DNA from: Brevibacterium sp. 'Marine'
Lineage (GTDB): Bacteria; Actinomycetota; Actinomycetes; Actinomycetales; Brevibacteriaceae
DNA length: 64,000 nucleotides
Assembly (NCBI RefSeq): GCF_012844365.1
Contig: NZ_CP051626.1
Span: forward strand, 3,038,001-3,102,000
Reading direction: 5' to 3'
The translations under genes were made by a program, and so were the position numbers. Shown here piece by piece: positions 1 to 7,973 of this stretch (its first letter is position 1; every line of letters begins with the position of its first letter). The notes beneath the pieces were generated by a model. It was not told the origin of the DNA. It did no database searches and was given only the letters and a program-made list of their open reading frames with translations.

Positions 1-66
1 GTCCCACATGACCGGGCGACCACCTCGGCGATGGTGTGATCTTTCCCCAAAGCCTGCCGGGTGCGG

Positions 67-72
67 TAGTGT
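67..72 (+). promoter_or_regulatory. -10 hexamer for a leaderless acyltransferase mRNA
   Basis: TAGTGT ends 6 nt before the GTG start at 79, so transcription would begin at or next to the start codon. No Shine-Dalgarno sequence is present and no good -35 is visible. Prediction from spacing only. Confidence 0.45.
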
Positions 73-78
73 ATCGGC

Positions 79-1482
79 GTGTCAACACGGGACTATCGCA
101 TCGACCGCGCCAAGGGAATACTGATCTTCCTGGTGGTTTTGGGCCACCTTCTCGCTCGAACCTCTCCGTGGGAGTCGCCGATCCTGGGCGCACCGATGTA
201 CTTCATCTACATGTTCCACATGCCGGCGTTCGTCTTCCTCGCCGGAATCACGGCGAAGTCGAACAAGCTGGCCGAGCGGGTGCTCACCTACTTCGTTCTC
301 CTCGCCACGGTGCTGCCGCTCATGTGGGGGTGGATGTGGATCTTCGGGCTCAATCCCGACTACGACTTCCTCAGACCGTTCTGGTACACGTGGTTCCTGC
401 TGTCGATGGCGTGGTGGATGATCACGGTCCCCTTCATCGAGCGCTTCCCACGCACGATGCTCGTCGCCTCGCTCGTCGTCGGGCTCTTCGGCGGACTGCT
501 GCCGATCCTCGACACCGAACTCTCCGCGGCTCGGACGATGGCGTTCTGGCCGTTCTTCGTCATCGGCAAGCTCTACGGCAAGCAGATCATCGGCTGGGCG
601 GGCAGCCTTGCGATCTGGCAGAAACTCGGCCTCAGCGTCGCCGCACTCGCAGCAGTCGGATACTTCTACCTCGACCAGGTCGATCACAACTGGCTCTACG
701 GCAGCCTCAACTTCGCCCACTTCGGCGTCAGCGTTCCCGAAGGCGTGGGCCTGCGTCTCATCGTCGACCTCGGAGCGGTGCTGCTGACATTGGCGCTGCT
801 GACCTGGCTGTCGAACACGAAGGACACGCTCGCCACGATCGGCAAGCACAGCCTGGCTGTATACATTCTCCACGGCTTCGTCGTCCGCGGCCTGCAGCCG
901 GTCCTCGACGACAGCCGCACCGTCCTCCACGACGCCGTCGTCCTCCTCATCTGCGTGGCCCTGGCCGTGGTGTGGACGGGCGTGCTGTCCTGGGGGCCCT
1001 TCGAACGCGCCCTGCGCTGGTGGTCGTCGACCGTCACGGGCCTGCTGCTCAAACCGTTCCCGTTCCTGCGACCGGAGGATTCCGACCGGCGCGGCGGGCG
1101 AGGTCGCGGAGAGCGAGGTCGCGGAGAGCGAGGTCGCGGCGGACGTGGTCGCCGTGGAGACGCCGGCTACCCCGGCGACGCTCATCACCCCGGCAACTCC
1201 TACAGCGAGGGCGACGGACCGGACCGGCAGGGACTCGGCCTGCAGCCGCTGCCCGGAGTCGGCTACCAGCACTCCCCCGGCTACGAACAGCAGCCGGGCC
1301 AGCAGCAGTCCTTCGCCTCGCCGGCACCGGCTGCGGGCGAGCCGTACCCGCTGCCGGGTTCGCACGAGGTTCCGCAGAACAACGCCACCTACGAAACCAC
1401 TCAGGAAGTTCCCGCCGGAGCCGCCCAACGGGCAATGCGCTACCGTCGCCTGCCGGTCTACCTCAGCGGCGACGACCGCTGA
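79..1482 (+). CDS. Acyltransferase family 3 integral membrane protein
   Basis: This 467-residue protein belongs to the acyltransferase-3 (OafA/fucose acetylase-like) membrane family, which moves acyl groups onto extracytoplasmic sugars or lipids. The N-terminus has the family pattern RIDRAKGILIFLVVLGHL (residues 7-24), with the conserved basic residue and His, followed by HMPAFVFLAG. About ten hydrophobic helices fill residues 12-325. From about 335 the protein turns into a low-complexity cytoplasmic tail: first GRGERGRGERGRG, encoded by a 15-bp tandem repeat, then Gly/Pro/Gln-rich sequence. The start is GTG and has no ribosome-binding site; a -10 hexamer lies 6 nt upstream. Substrate cannot be told from sequence and there is no linked polysaccharide cluster. 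Family assignment is firm, role is not. Confidence 0.88.
   Translation: MSTRDYRIDRAKGILIFLVVLGHLLARTSPWESPILGAPMYFIYMFHMPAFVFLAGITAKSNKLAERVLTYFVLLATVLPLMWGWMWIFGLNPDYDFLRPFWYTWFLLSMAWWMITVPFIERFPRTMLVASLVVGLFGGLLPILDTELSAARTMAFWPFFVIGKLYGKQIIGWAGSLAIWQKLGLSVAALAAVGYFYLDQVDHNWLYGSLNFAHFGVSVPEGVGLRLIVDLGAVLLTLALLTWLSNTKDTLATIGKHSLAVYILHGFVVRGLQPVLDDSRTVLHDAVVLLICVALAVVWTGVLSWGPFERALRWWSSTVTGLLLKPFPFLRPEDSDRRGGRGRGERGRGERGRGGRGRRGDAGYPGDAHHPGNSYSEGDGPDRQGLGLQPLPGVGYQHSPGYEQQPGQQQSFASPAPAAGEPYPLPGSHEVPQNNATYETTQEVPAGAAQRAMRYRRLPVYLSGDDR
1098..1139 (+). repeat. 15-bp tandem repeat in the acyltransferase tail
   Basis: The unit GCGAGGTCGCGGAGA occurs at 1098-1112 and 1113-1127, with a partial third copy to 1139. 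The unit is in phase with the codons and encodes repeated Arg-Gly-Glu-Arg-Gly, so copy changes would alter tail length without a frameshift. Confidence 0.85.
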
Positions 1483-1692
1483 CGCTCGGGCCGCACCCGC
1501 GGTTCCTGCCCCCGACCGAGCCGAATCCGTCTTCGGGACCTCGGGCCGTCTCGGCGAAGGTTGTGTCCTTTCATGGCGATCGGCGACGATTTATGTCGAT
1601 GTGACGGACGTCGCTGCGCCGATCGATGGTGTGATACCCAGGTTCGGGCCGCTCGCCCGGGCTCGACCACATCATCGAATCGGAGAGCAACC

Positions 1693-2742
1693 ATGACCGC
1701 GACCAACGCACTGACCCAACGCCTCGATGCCGGCCCCGTGATCTGCGCGGAAGGCTTCCTGTTCGAGCTCGAGAAACGCGGATACCTGTCCGCAGGCGAG
1801 TTCGTCCCCGAGGTGGCCCTCGAATTCCCCGATGCCCTGCGCTCCCTCCACGTCGACTTCCAGCGGGCCGGCTCCGACATCGTCGAGGCCTTCACCTACA
1901 ACGGCCACCGCGAGAAGATGCGCGTGATCGGCAAGGAGGATCTGCTCGAGCCGCTCAACCGCGCCGCCCTGCAGATCGCCCGGTCCGTCGCCGACGCGAA
2001 GCCCGGGAACTTCATGGCCGGCAACATCTCGAACTCGAACATCTGGGACCCTGCCGATGAGTCCAAGCAGGCCGAAGTGCGGGCCATGTTCGCCGAAATG
2101 GTCGGCTGGGCGGTCGAGGAAGGTGCCGACCTCATCATCGGCGAGACCTTCTACTTCGCCGGTGAGGCCATCGCTGCCGCCGAGATCGCCAAGGCCAGCG
2201 GCCTGCCCGTCGTACTCACACTGGCGCCGATGGCCTTCCAGGAGATGGCCGACGGGGTCGGGATCGTCGAGACCGCGCAGCGCCTCGAGCAGCTCGGCGT
2301 CGATGTCGTCGGCCTCAACTGCTTCCGCGGTCCCGCGACGATGCTGCCGTGGCTCAAGGAGATCCGAGCAGCCGTGTCCTGTCACGTCGGCGCCCTGCCG
2401 ATCCCCTACCGCACCACGGAGGACGAGCCGACCTTCTTCAACCTCTCCGACCCCCGCGCCGAGGTGGCCTCCCCGCACGGGCGCACGTTCCCCACCGCCC
2501 TCGATCCCCTGCAGACCAACCGCTACGAGATCGGTGCGTTCGCGAAGGAGGCCTACGACCTGGGCGTCAACTACATCGGCGTGTGCTGCGGCGCCACCCC
2601 GATGCACATCCGCGAGGTCGCCGAGGCGGTCGGGCTGACCACAGAAGCCAGCCGGTTCTCCGAGAACATGGCCAACCACTTCATGTACGGCAGCAACGAA
2701 CGGCTCGCCGACAACGTCGTCGCCCTCGGAGACTCCGCCTGA
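1693..2742 (+). CDS. Betaine-type homocysteine S-methyltransferase
   Basis: This 349-residue zinc enzyme probably transfers a methyl group to homocysteine to make methionine, in the cytosol. The fold is the homocysteine-binding (S-methyltransferase) barrel. The three predicted zinc ligands are visible: Cys210 in GLNCFRGP and the pair Cys298-Cys299 in GVCCGATP. Their spacing matches mammalian BHMT (Cys217, 299, 300). The absence of cobalamin and folate domains excludes MetH. The ATG at 1693 is preceded by a GGAGAG ribosome-binding site and begins the conserved domain; an upstream in-frame ATG at 1561 would add unrelated residues. The methyl donor (betaine, dimethylglycine or S-methylmethionine) cannot be read from sequence; length and cysteine pattern favour a betaine-like donor. 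It converges with the aminotransferase downstream. Confidence 0.87.
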   Translation: MTATNALTQRLDAGPVICAEGFLFELEKRGYLSAGEFVPEVALEFPDALRSLHVDFQRAGSDIVEAFTYNGHREKMRVIGKEDLLEPLNRAALQIARSVADAKPGNFMAGNISNSNIWDPADESKQAEVRAMFAEMVGWAVEEGADLIIGETFYFAGEAIAAAEIAKASGLPVVLTLAPMAFQEMADGVGIVETAQRLEQLGVDVVGLNCFRGPATMLPWLKEIRAAVSCHVGALPIPYRTTEDEPTFFNLSDPRAEVASPHGRTFPTALDPLQTNRYEIGAFAKEAYDLGVNYIGVCCGATPMHIREVAEAVGLTTEASRFSENMANHFMYGSNERLADNVVALGDSA

Positions 2743-3071
2743 CGCCCGTCCGTCTGCGGCTGGTGCGCGGCACTCACGCGTGCCGCGGGACCGCAGCCGA
2801 CTTCCGCGCCCAGAGACGGGTGAGACTCGGGAGCATCGCTCACAGCTAGGCGAACGAGGGTGCCGAGCATCCCTCACCGTCAGGGCGACCACATACAGTC
2901 AGCGCCATAGCCCCTCGTTGCAACGGGAGGATATGGCGCTGACTGTATGTGCTGCGACTACCGGTAGGCAGTGACGCTGTCGGTGCGTGATGCTTCCCGG
3001 CGTTCCGCCTGTAGGCAGTGCCGGTTACGGTGCGCGATGCTTGGCGACCGCGCGGGATCGCCCGTGAGCGC
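2743..3071. other. Convergent intergenic region with hairpin and repeats
   Basis: This 329-bp gap holds no convincing gene. It contains a perfect 20-bp inverted repeat at 2890-2951 and two direct copies of a GTAGGCAGTG...CGGTGCG.GATGCTT unit at 2964-2994 and 3011-3042. A related inverted unit lies near 2868-2890. The same repeat family recurs at 50.55-50.85 kb. Confidence 0.8.
2890..2951. repeat. Perfect 20-bp inverted repeat, possible bidirectional terminator
   Basis: The left arm at 2890-2909 (CACATACAGTCAGCGCCATA) is exactly matched by its reverse complement at 2932-2951. The 22-nt loop itself contains the palindrome CGTTGCAACG at 2916-2925. It lies between convergent genes. No T-run follows on either strand, so it is not a textbook intrinsic terminator. 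Confidence 0.9.
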
Positions 3072-4214
3072 TCAGGCTTCGGCGGTCACGCCGATCGAGT
3101 CGAGAGCGGCCTCGAGGCGAGCGATCGTGCCGTCGATGTCGCCGAGCTTGTCGAGACCGAACAGGCCGATGCGGAAACTCGAGAAATCCTCGGGCTCATC
3201 GCACTGCAGCGGCACGCCGGCGGCGATCTGCACGCCGACCTCCTTGAAGCCGGCGCCGGTGGCGAGCTGCGGGTTGTCGGTGTGGACGACGACCACGCTC
3301 GGCGAGGCGAACTCGTCCGACGCCACCGAGGGCAGTCCACGAGCGGCGAAGACCGCGCGCACGCGCTGTCCGAGCTCGGCCTGCGCGGCGGCGAGCTTGT
3401 CGAAGCCGCGCTCCTCGCTCTCGGCCATGAGCTTGGCGTTGTGCGCCAGAGCGTCGGTGGGCATCGTCGCATGGTACGGCGCACGACCGGCTTCGTATTC
3501 GTCGGCGATGAACAGCCACTTCTTCAGATCCATCGCGAAGCTCGTCGACGTCGTCGCCTCGACGGCGGCACGGCCGGCCTTGCTGAGCATGACGTATCCG
3601 GCGCACGGCGATCCGCTCCAGCCCTTCTGAGGGGCGGAGATGAGCACATCGACACCGAGATCGGTCATCGATGCCCACACCGCACCCGAGGCGATGCAGT
3701 CGAGAACGAAGATTCCGCCGACCGAATGCACGGCCTCGGAAACCTGGCGGACGTAGTCATCGGGCAGGACCATTCCCGAGGCGGTTTCGACGTGGGGAGC
3801 GAACACGACAGCGGGCTTCTCGCGCTCGATGGCGGCGACCACCTCGGCGATGGGAGCCGGTGACCACGGCGACTGGTGCTCGGCGCTGTCCGGGGAGGCC
3901 TTGAGCACGGTCGTCTCCGAGGCGATGGCTCCGGCATCGAGGATCTGCGACCAGCGGAAGGAGAACAGACCGTTGCGCACGATCAGCGCCTTCTTGCCGG
4001 TGGCCACCTGGCGGGCCACGGATTCCATGGCGTAGCTGCCGCCGCCGGGGACGATGGCTGCGGAATCGGCATCGTAGGCCGAGCGCAGGATCCGGTTGAT
4101 CTCCTGCATCACGGACACGAATCGCTGCGACATATGGTTGAGCGATCGGTCGGTGAAGACCACCGAGTATTCGAGCAGGCCGTCTGGGTCAACATCTTCG
4201 TGTGGCAAAGTCAT
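3072..4214 (-). CDS. Class V pyridoxal-phosphate aminotransferase
   Basis: This 380-residue protein is a fold-type I, class V aminotransferase of the alanine-glyoxylate / serine-pyruvate group. The Schiff-base lysine is Lys197 in SAPQKGWSG, and the upstream VLDCIAS segment supplies the PLP-binding Asp. PGGGSYAMESVARQ near the N-terminus is the phosphate-binding Gly-rich loop. The start at 4214 (MTLPHEDVD) is favoured over an ATG 13 codons upstream because the family begins there and because a TATGTT -10 sits 6 nt before it. The amino donor is not determinable; small amino acids such as serine, alanine or glycine are usual for the group. It converges with the homocysteine methyltransferase, which hints at one-carbon or serine/glycine metabolism, but that is inference. 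Confidence 0.86.
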   Translation of the reverse strand: MTLPHEDVDPDGLLEYSVVFTDRSLNHMSQRFVSVMQEINRILRSAYDADSAAIVPGGGSYAMESVARQVATGKKALIVRNGLFSFRWSQILDAGAIASETTVLKASPDSAEHQSPWSPAPIAEVVAAIEREKPAVVFAPHVETASGMVLPDDYVRQVSEAVHSVGGIFVLDCIASGAVWASMTDLGVDVLISAPQKGWSGSPCAGYVMLSKAGRAAVEATTSTSFAMDLKKWLFIADEYEAGRAPYHATMPTDALAHNAKLMAESEERGFDKLAAAQAELGQRVRAVFAARGLPSVASDEFASPSVVVVHTDNPQLATGAGFKEVGVQIAAGVPLQCDEPEDFSSFRIGLFGLDKLGDIDGTIARLEAALDSIGVTAEA

Positions 4215-4220
4215 GGCTCT

Positions 4221-4226
4221 AACATA
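4221..4226 (-). promoter_or_regulatory. -10 hexamer for a leaderless aminotransferase mRNA
   Basis: TATGTT on the minus strand lies 6 nt before the ATG at 4214. No ribosome-binding site separates them. Confidence 0.45.
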
Positions 4227-4349
4227 TCGACAGTCCGACATCCGGGCCACCACAGTCGATGAGTGAGATCAGTTCGACCGACACCGAGGCGGCCCCGTCG
4301 TTCCGGTCGACTGTCACCGAGGCGGCCGACCGTTCGGAGCTCGATCGGC

Positions 4350-5792
4350 TCAGAGCTCGACTTCGCTGCGATCCCCCGACCACAGGGTGTGGAAGGTCCC
4401 GGGACGGTCGGTGCGCGCATAGGTGTGCGAACCGAAGCGGTCGCGCTGGGCCTGGATGAGAGCGGCGCTGCCCGCCTCGGAGCGCAGTCCGTCGAAGTAG
4501 GACAACGTCGAGGCCAGTCCGGGGACGGCGATGCCGCCACCGATAGCCTGGACGACCGTCGAACGCAGGGATTCCTGGCAGCCCTCGGCAACCTCGCGGA
4601 CGAACTCGGCAGCCAGCAGGATCTCTGGAGGGGCCGGGGAATCGAAGGCCCCGACGATGCGATCGAGCAGTCGGGCCCGGATGATGCATCCGGCCCGCCA
4701 GATCCCAGCGAGGCGCCCGAGGTCGATGTCCCAGCCGTGTTCGGCAGCCCCGGCAGAGATCTCGTGGAAGCCCTGCACGTAGGCCATGACCTTGCCGAGC
4801 AGCAGCGCCCGACCGATCTCGTCGATGCGAGCCGTCCGCTCGTGGCCGGGCAGCGACGACGGTTCCGCGCCGGGACGGGGACCGGCCAGCCGGAGCCCCT
4901 GAGCGCGCAGATCGAGCGCGGATGACAGCGACCGGGAGAAGACCGCCTCGGCGATGGTGGGCACCGGAACCCCGAGATCCAGCCCGACCTGCGCTGTCCA
5001 CGCACCCGTGCCCTTGGCCTTCGCCGCATCGGCGACGATATCGACGAACGGCCGGCCCGTCGCCTCGTCGACGTGGGCGAGGACGTCGGCGGTGATCTCG
5101 ATGAGGTAGGACTCGAGCTCTCCGGTGTTCCAGTCGGCGAAGACCTCGGCGATCTCGGCCGGCGTCATCCCCAGGCCGTCGCGCAGGAGGGCGAAGGCCT
5201 CGCTGATGAGCTGCATATCGGCGTATTCGATGCCGTTGTGGACCATCTTGACGAAATGCCCGGCCCCGTCGGTGCCGATGTGGTCGACGCAGGCCTCATC
5301 TCCGGCCCGTGCCGCGATGGGTTCGAGCAGGGGGCGCAGACGCTGCCATGCGGTCTCCGATCCGCCGACCATGAGGGAAGGTCCGAGCAGAGCGCCGACC
5401 TCTCCCCCGGAGATGCCGACCCCGGCGAACTCGATGCCGGTGCCCTCGAGTCGGACCCCACGGTCGATCGTGTCCCGGAAGTGGGAATTGCCGCCGTCGA
5501 CGATGATGTCACCCGGTGCGAACGCCTCGGCGAGGTCGCCGATCGCCGAATCCGTGGCTCTTCCGGCGTTGACCATGAGGATCGCCACCCGCGGTTCGGC
5601 GAGCTTCGCGGCCAGGTCGGCCGGGTCGGAGGCGACGATGAAATCGGCCTCGGGGAAGTCCTGCGCCAGGCTCTGGGCGCGTTCGACGTCCCGGTCGTAG
5701 ACGGCCACACGGTGGCCGGACTGACGGGCGAGATTGCGGGCGAGATTCGATCCCATCACACCGGTTCCGATCACTGCGACATCGGCCTTCAT
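4350..5792 (-). CDS. gnd: 6-phosphogluconate dehydrogenase, decarboxylating
   Basis: Gnd oxidises 6-phosphogluconate to ribulose 5-phosphate and CO2, the last oxidative step of the pentose phosphate pathway. The 480-residue product has the normal length of the decarboxylating dimeric form. The N-terminal nucleotide-binding motif is IGTGVMGSNLARN. The substrate loop is GVGISGGEVGALLGPSLMVGG, split here as GVGISGGEVG and PSLMVGG, and the catalytic segment is FVKMVHNGIEY with its Lys and Asn. A helical C-terminal domain holds KGTGAWT. The start at 5792 (MKADVAVIG) has an AGAGGAA ribosome-binding site. It is divergent from gntK across a 125-bp AT-rich gap, so gluconate made into 6-phosphogluconate by GntK is passed straight to Gnd. 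Assignment is secure. Confidence 0.96.
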   Translation of the reverse strand: MKADVAVIGTGVMGSNLARNLARQSGHRVAVYDRDVERAQSLAQDFPEADFIVASDPADLAAKLAEPRVAILMVNAGRATDSAIGDLAEAFAPGDIIVDGGNSHFRDTIDRGVRLEGTGIEFAGVGISGGEVGALLGPSLMVGGSETAWQRLRPLLEPIAARAGDEACVDHIGTDGAGHFVKMVHNGIEYADMQLISEAFALLRDGLGMTPAEIAEVFADWNTGELESYLIEITADVLAHVDEATGRPFVDIVADAAKAKGTGAWTAQVGLDLGVPVPTIAEAVFSRSLSSALDLRAQGLRLAGPRPGAEPSSLPGHERTARIDEIGRALLLGKVMAYVQGFHEISAGAAEHGWDIDLGRLAGIWRAGCIIRARLLDRIVGAFDSPAPPEILLAAEFVREVAEGCQESLRSTVVQAIGGGIAVPGLASTLSYFDGLRSEAGSAALIQAQRDRFGSHTYARTDRPGTFHTLWSGDRSEVEL

Positions 5793-5822
5793 GAGCATTC
5801 CTCTTCCCTGTGATCTGCAGTG

Positions 5823-5852
5823 TTGACAGTCGCTTCCTGCCAGCACTACGGT
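5823..5852 (+). promoter_or_regulatory. Predicted promoter of gntK-gntP
   Basis: TTGACA at 5823-5828 and TACGGT at 5847-5852 are separated by 18 bp, a good vegetative sigma-factor match. The gnd-gntK gap (5793-5917) is much richer in A and T than its surroundings. On the minus strand, TACAAT near 5876 is a candidate -10 for gnd. Confidence 0.5.
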
Positions 5853-5917
5853 GCAATAAATCTGTTTTAATAACTGATTGTAGATATTTCTTCATATTTT
5901 ATCGAGAGGTTTCGGTT

Positions 5918-6430
5918 ATGGGTCACAGCCCTTTCCTTCCACCGCTCGTCATCATGGGTGTCTCGGGAACCGGCAAAACCGTCCTCGGCGCGCAGGTGGC
6001 GCACGCCCTCGACCGTCGATTCGTCGACGCCGACGATCTGCACTCCGCGGCGAACAAAGCGAAGATGGGCTCCGGGGTGCCGCTCACGGATGAGGATCGG
6101 GCCCCCTGGCTCGACAGTGTCGCACTCGAAGCCGCCCGCACCCCGGCTCCCGTCATCGCCTGCTCCGCACTCAAGCGCACCTACCGTGACCTGCTGCGCA
6201 GGTCCGCACCCGAGCTCGTCTTCATCCACCTCGACGGTCCTCGAGAGGTCATCGCCGACCATCTGGCCCGCCGCGACCATGAGTTCATGTCCCCCGACCT
6301 GCTCGACTCGCAGCTGGCCACCCTCGAACCGCTCGCTGCCGAGGAAGCTCACGCCACCGTCGACGTCGACCAGTCGATCCCCGATGTCCTGGGTGCGATC
6401 CTCGCATCCGTGAAGCGGATGAGCGCATGA
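5918..6430 (+). CDS. gntK: Gluconokinase
   Basis: This 170-residue kinase phosphorylates D-gluconate with ATP to 6-phosphogluconate. The P-loop GVSGTGKT lies at residues 13-20, followed by FVDADDLHSAANKAKMGSG, the typical substrate segment of the GntK shikimate-kinase-like family. CSALKRTYRDLLR carries the conserved basic residues, and HLDGP and RRDHEFM complete the signature. The start at 5918 follows a GAGAGG ribosome-binding site; the frame is open further upstream but lies in the AT-rich promoter region. It is followed 50 bp later by gntP and faces gnd. Assignment is secure. Confidence 0.95.
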   Translation: MGHSPFLPPLVIMGVSGTGKTVLGAQVAHALDRRFVDADDLHSAANKAKMGSGVPLTDEDRAPWLDSVALEAARTPAPVIACSALKRTYRDLLRRSAPELVFIHLDGPREVIADHLARRDHEFMSPDLLDSQLATLEPLAAEEAHATVDVDQSIPDVLGAILASVKRMSA

Positions 6431-6480
6431 TCACCCCGTCCACCGTCCGTCCATCCACCTGACCTCAAGGAAGAGGAACA

Positions 6481-7884
6481 ATGACCGAACTCGAACTGGC
6501 CTGGACTCTGTCGACCCCGGCCCTGCTGGGTCTCGCAGCCGCGGCCATCGCCGTGCTGCTCCTGCTCATCATCAAGGCACGCGTCCATGCCTTCATCGCC
6601 CTCGTCATCGTCTCAGTGATCACGGCGCTGGCCGCCGGAATCATGCCCGGCGACCTCATCGACGTCCTCTACGACGGTTTCGGGTCGACCCTGGCCAGCG
6701 TGGCCCTGCTCGTGGGCCTCGGTGCGATGCTCGGGCGGATGCTCGAACTCTCCGGCGGCGCCGAGGTGCTCACCGATGCCCTCATCCGCCTCTTCGGTGA
6801 GAAGCGAGCACCGTTCGCCCTCGGTGTGACCTCACTGCTCTTCGGCTTCCCGATCTTCTTCGACGCCGGCCTCGTCGTCATGCTGCCGATCATCTTCACG
6901 ATCGCGCGCCGCCTCGGTGGATCTCTGCTGCTCTACGCGATGCCCGCGGCCATGGCGTTCTCCGCCATGCACATCTTCGTGCCCCCGCACCCCGGCCCGG
7001 TCGCGGCCTCCGGACTGCTCGGCGCGAACGTCGGACTCGTCCTCATCTGCGGACTCGTCGTCGCCATCCCGGCCTGGTACCTCACCGGGTACCTGTTCGG
7101 GCTCATCATCGGCCGACGCATCGACGTCGCGGTCCCGTCGGTCCTCTCGGCAGGGAAGGACGACACCTATGCCGACTTCTCCTCGCGCCCGAAGCTCGGC
7201 CACGTCATCTTCCTCCTCGTCCTGCCGCTCGTGCTCATCTTCCTCAACACCGGGCTGAACTTCGCCGGTGAAGCCGAGTGGGTCGATGTCGAATCGGTGT
7301 TCATCAGCTCCCTGCGACTGCTCGGAGAGACCCCGATCGCCCTGCTCATCACCGTCATCATGGCCATGTGGCTGCTCGGCTGGAAGCAGAAGAAGGGCCA
7401 GTCGCTCATCGAGACCGTCGTCGACTCCGCGCTCGGCCCGGTGTGCTCGATCATCCTCATCACCGGCGCCGGCGGCATGTTCGGCGGAGTCCTGCGTGCC
7501 AGCGGCATCGGCGATTCGCTGGCCGAATCACTTGCCGCCCTCGGCCTGCCCGTCATCGTCGCCGGATTCGTCATCGCCGCGATCGTGCGCATCGCGCAGG
7601 GTTCGGCCACAGTGGCGCTGACGACCGCGGCGGCTCTCGTCCAGCCGATCGTCGTCGGCAACCCCGACTTCTCGAGCCTGCAGGTCGTCGCGATCGTGCT
7701 GTCGCTGGCGGCCGGTTCGGTCTTCGCCAGCCACGTCAACGACTCCGGCTTCTGGCTGGTCTCCCGCTTCTTCGGCATGGACACGAAGACGACGCTGAAG
7801 ACCTGGACCGTTGCGGAGACGCTGCTGGGCACCGTCGGATTCCTGCTCAGCCTGGTCCTCTACGGAATCGTCAGCCTGTTCTAG
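6481..7884 (+). CDS. gntP: Gluconate:H+ symporter, GntP family
   Basis: The 467-residue, very hydrophobic protein belongs to the GntP permease family, which imports gluconate with protons across the cytoplasmic membrane. About twelve to fourteen membrane segments are apparent. Family signatures include FGFPIFFDAGLVVMLPI near residue 122 and FVPPHPGPVAASGLLGAN near 163. ITGAGGMFGGVLRASGIG lies near 325 and ASHVNDSGFWLVSRFFGM near 420. AAGGAAGAGGAA precedes the ATG. It follows gntK by 50 bp, so the two form a transport-phosphorylation operon. Other GntP members carry related sugar acids, but the linkage to gntK and gnd makes gluconate the likely substrate. Confidence 0.94.
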   Translation: MTELELAWTLSTPALLGLAAAAIAVLLLLIIKARVHAFIALVIVSVITALAAGIMPGDLIDVLYDGFGSTLASVALLVGLGAMLGRMLELSGGAEVLTDALIRLFGEKRAPFALGVTSLLFGFPIFFDAGLVVMLPIIFTIARRLGGSLLLYAMPAAMAFSAMHIFVPPHPGPVAASGLLGANVGLVLICGLVVAIPAWYLTGYLFGLIIGRRIDVAVPSVLSAGKDDTYADFSSRPKLGHVIFLLVLPLVLIFLNTGLNFAGEAEWVDVESVFISSLRLLGETPIALLITVIMAMWLLGWKQKKGQSLIETVVDSALGPVCSIILITGAGGMFGGVLRASGIGDSLAESLAALGLPVIVAGFVIAAIVRIAQGSATVALTTAAALVQPIVVGNPDFSSLQVVAIVLSLAAGSVFASHVNDSGFWLVSRFFGMDTKTTLKTWTVAETLLGTVGFLLSLVLYGIVSLF

Positions 7885-7900
7885 GACAGGTTCTCGGCCG

Positions 7901-7963
7901 CACGGGCGCCTCGGACCAGTCGACGGGCGCCTCGGACCATGCGACGGGCCTCTCGAACCAGGC
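7901..7963. repeat. Three 21-bp tandem repeats between gntP and gntR
   Basis: Units of the type GACGGGCGCCTCGGACCANNC occupy 7901-7921, 7922-7942 and 7943-7963; the third differs at a few bases. They lie between convergent stop codons and are outside any gene. Confidence 0.8.
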
Positions 7964-7973
7964 GTCGGTTTCG

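Noticed and set aside
1636-1692. SAM or SAH riboswitch upstream of the homocysteine S-methyltransferase
   Set aside because: There is a weak imperfect stem (CGATGGTGTG with CACATCATCG), but it lacks the conserved cores of SAM-I, SAM-II, SAM-IV and SAH classes and is too short.
2743-3071. Insertion-sequence remnant suggested by inverted and direct repeats
   Set aside because: No transposase fragment, terminal inverted repeat pair or target-site duplication is visible; the repeats are better described as a dispersed intergenic family.
7901-7963. 21-bp tandem repeats as a CRISPR-like array
   Set aside because: The units are contiguous with no spacers, only three copies exist, and no cas gene is near.
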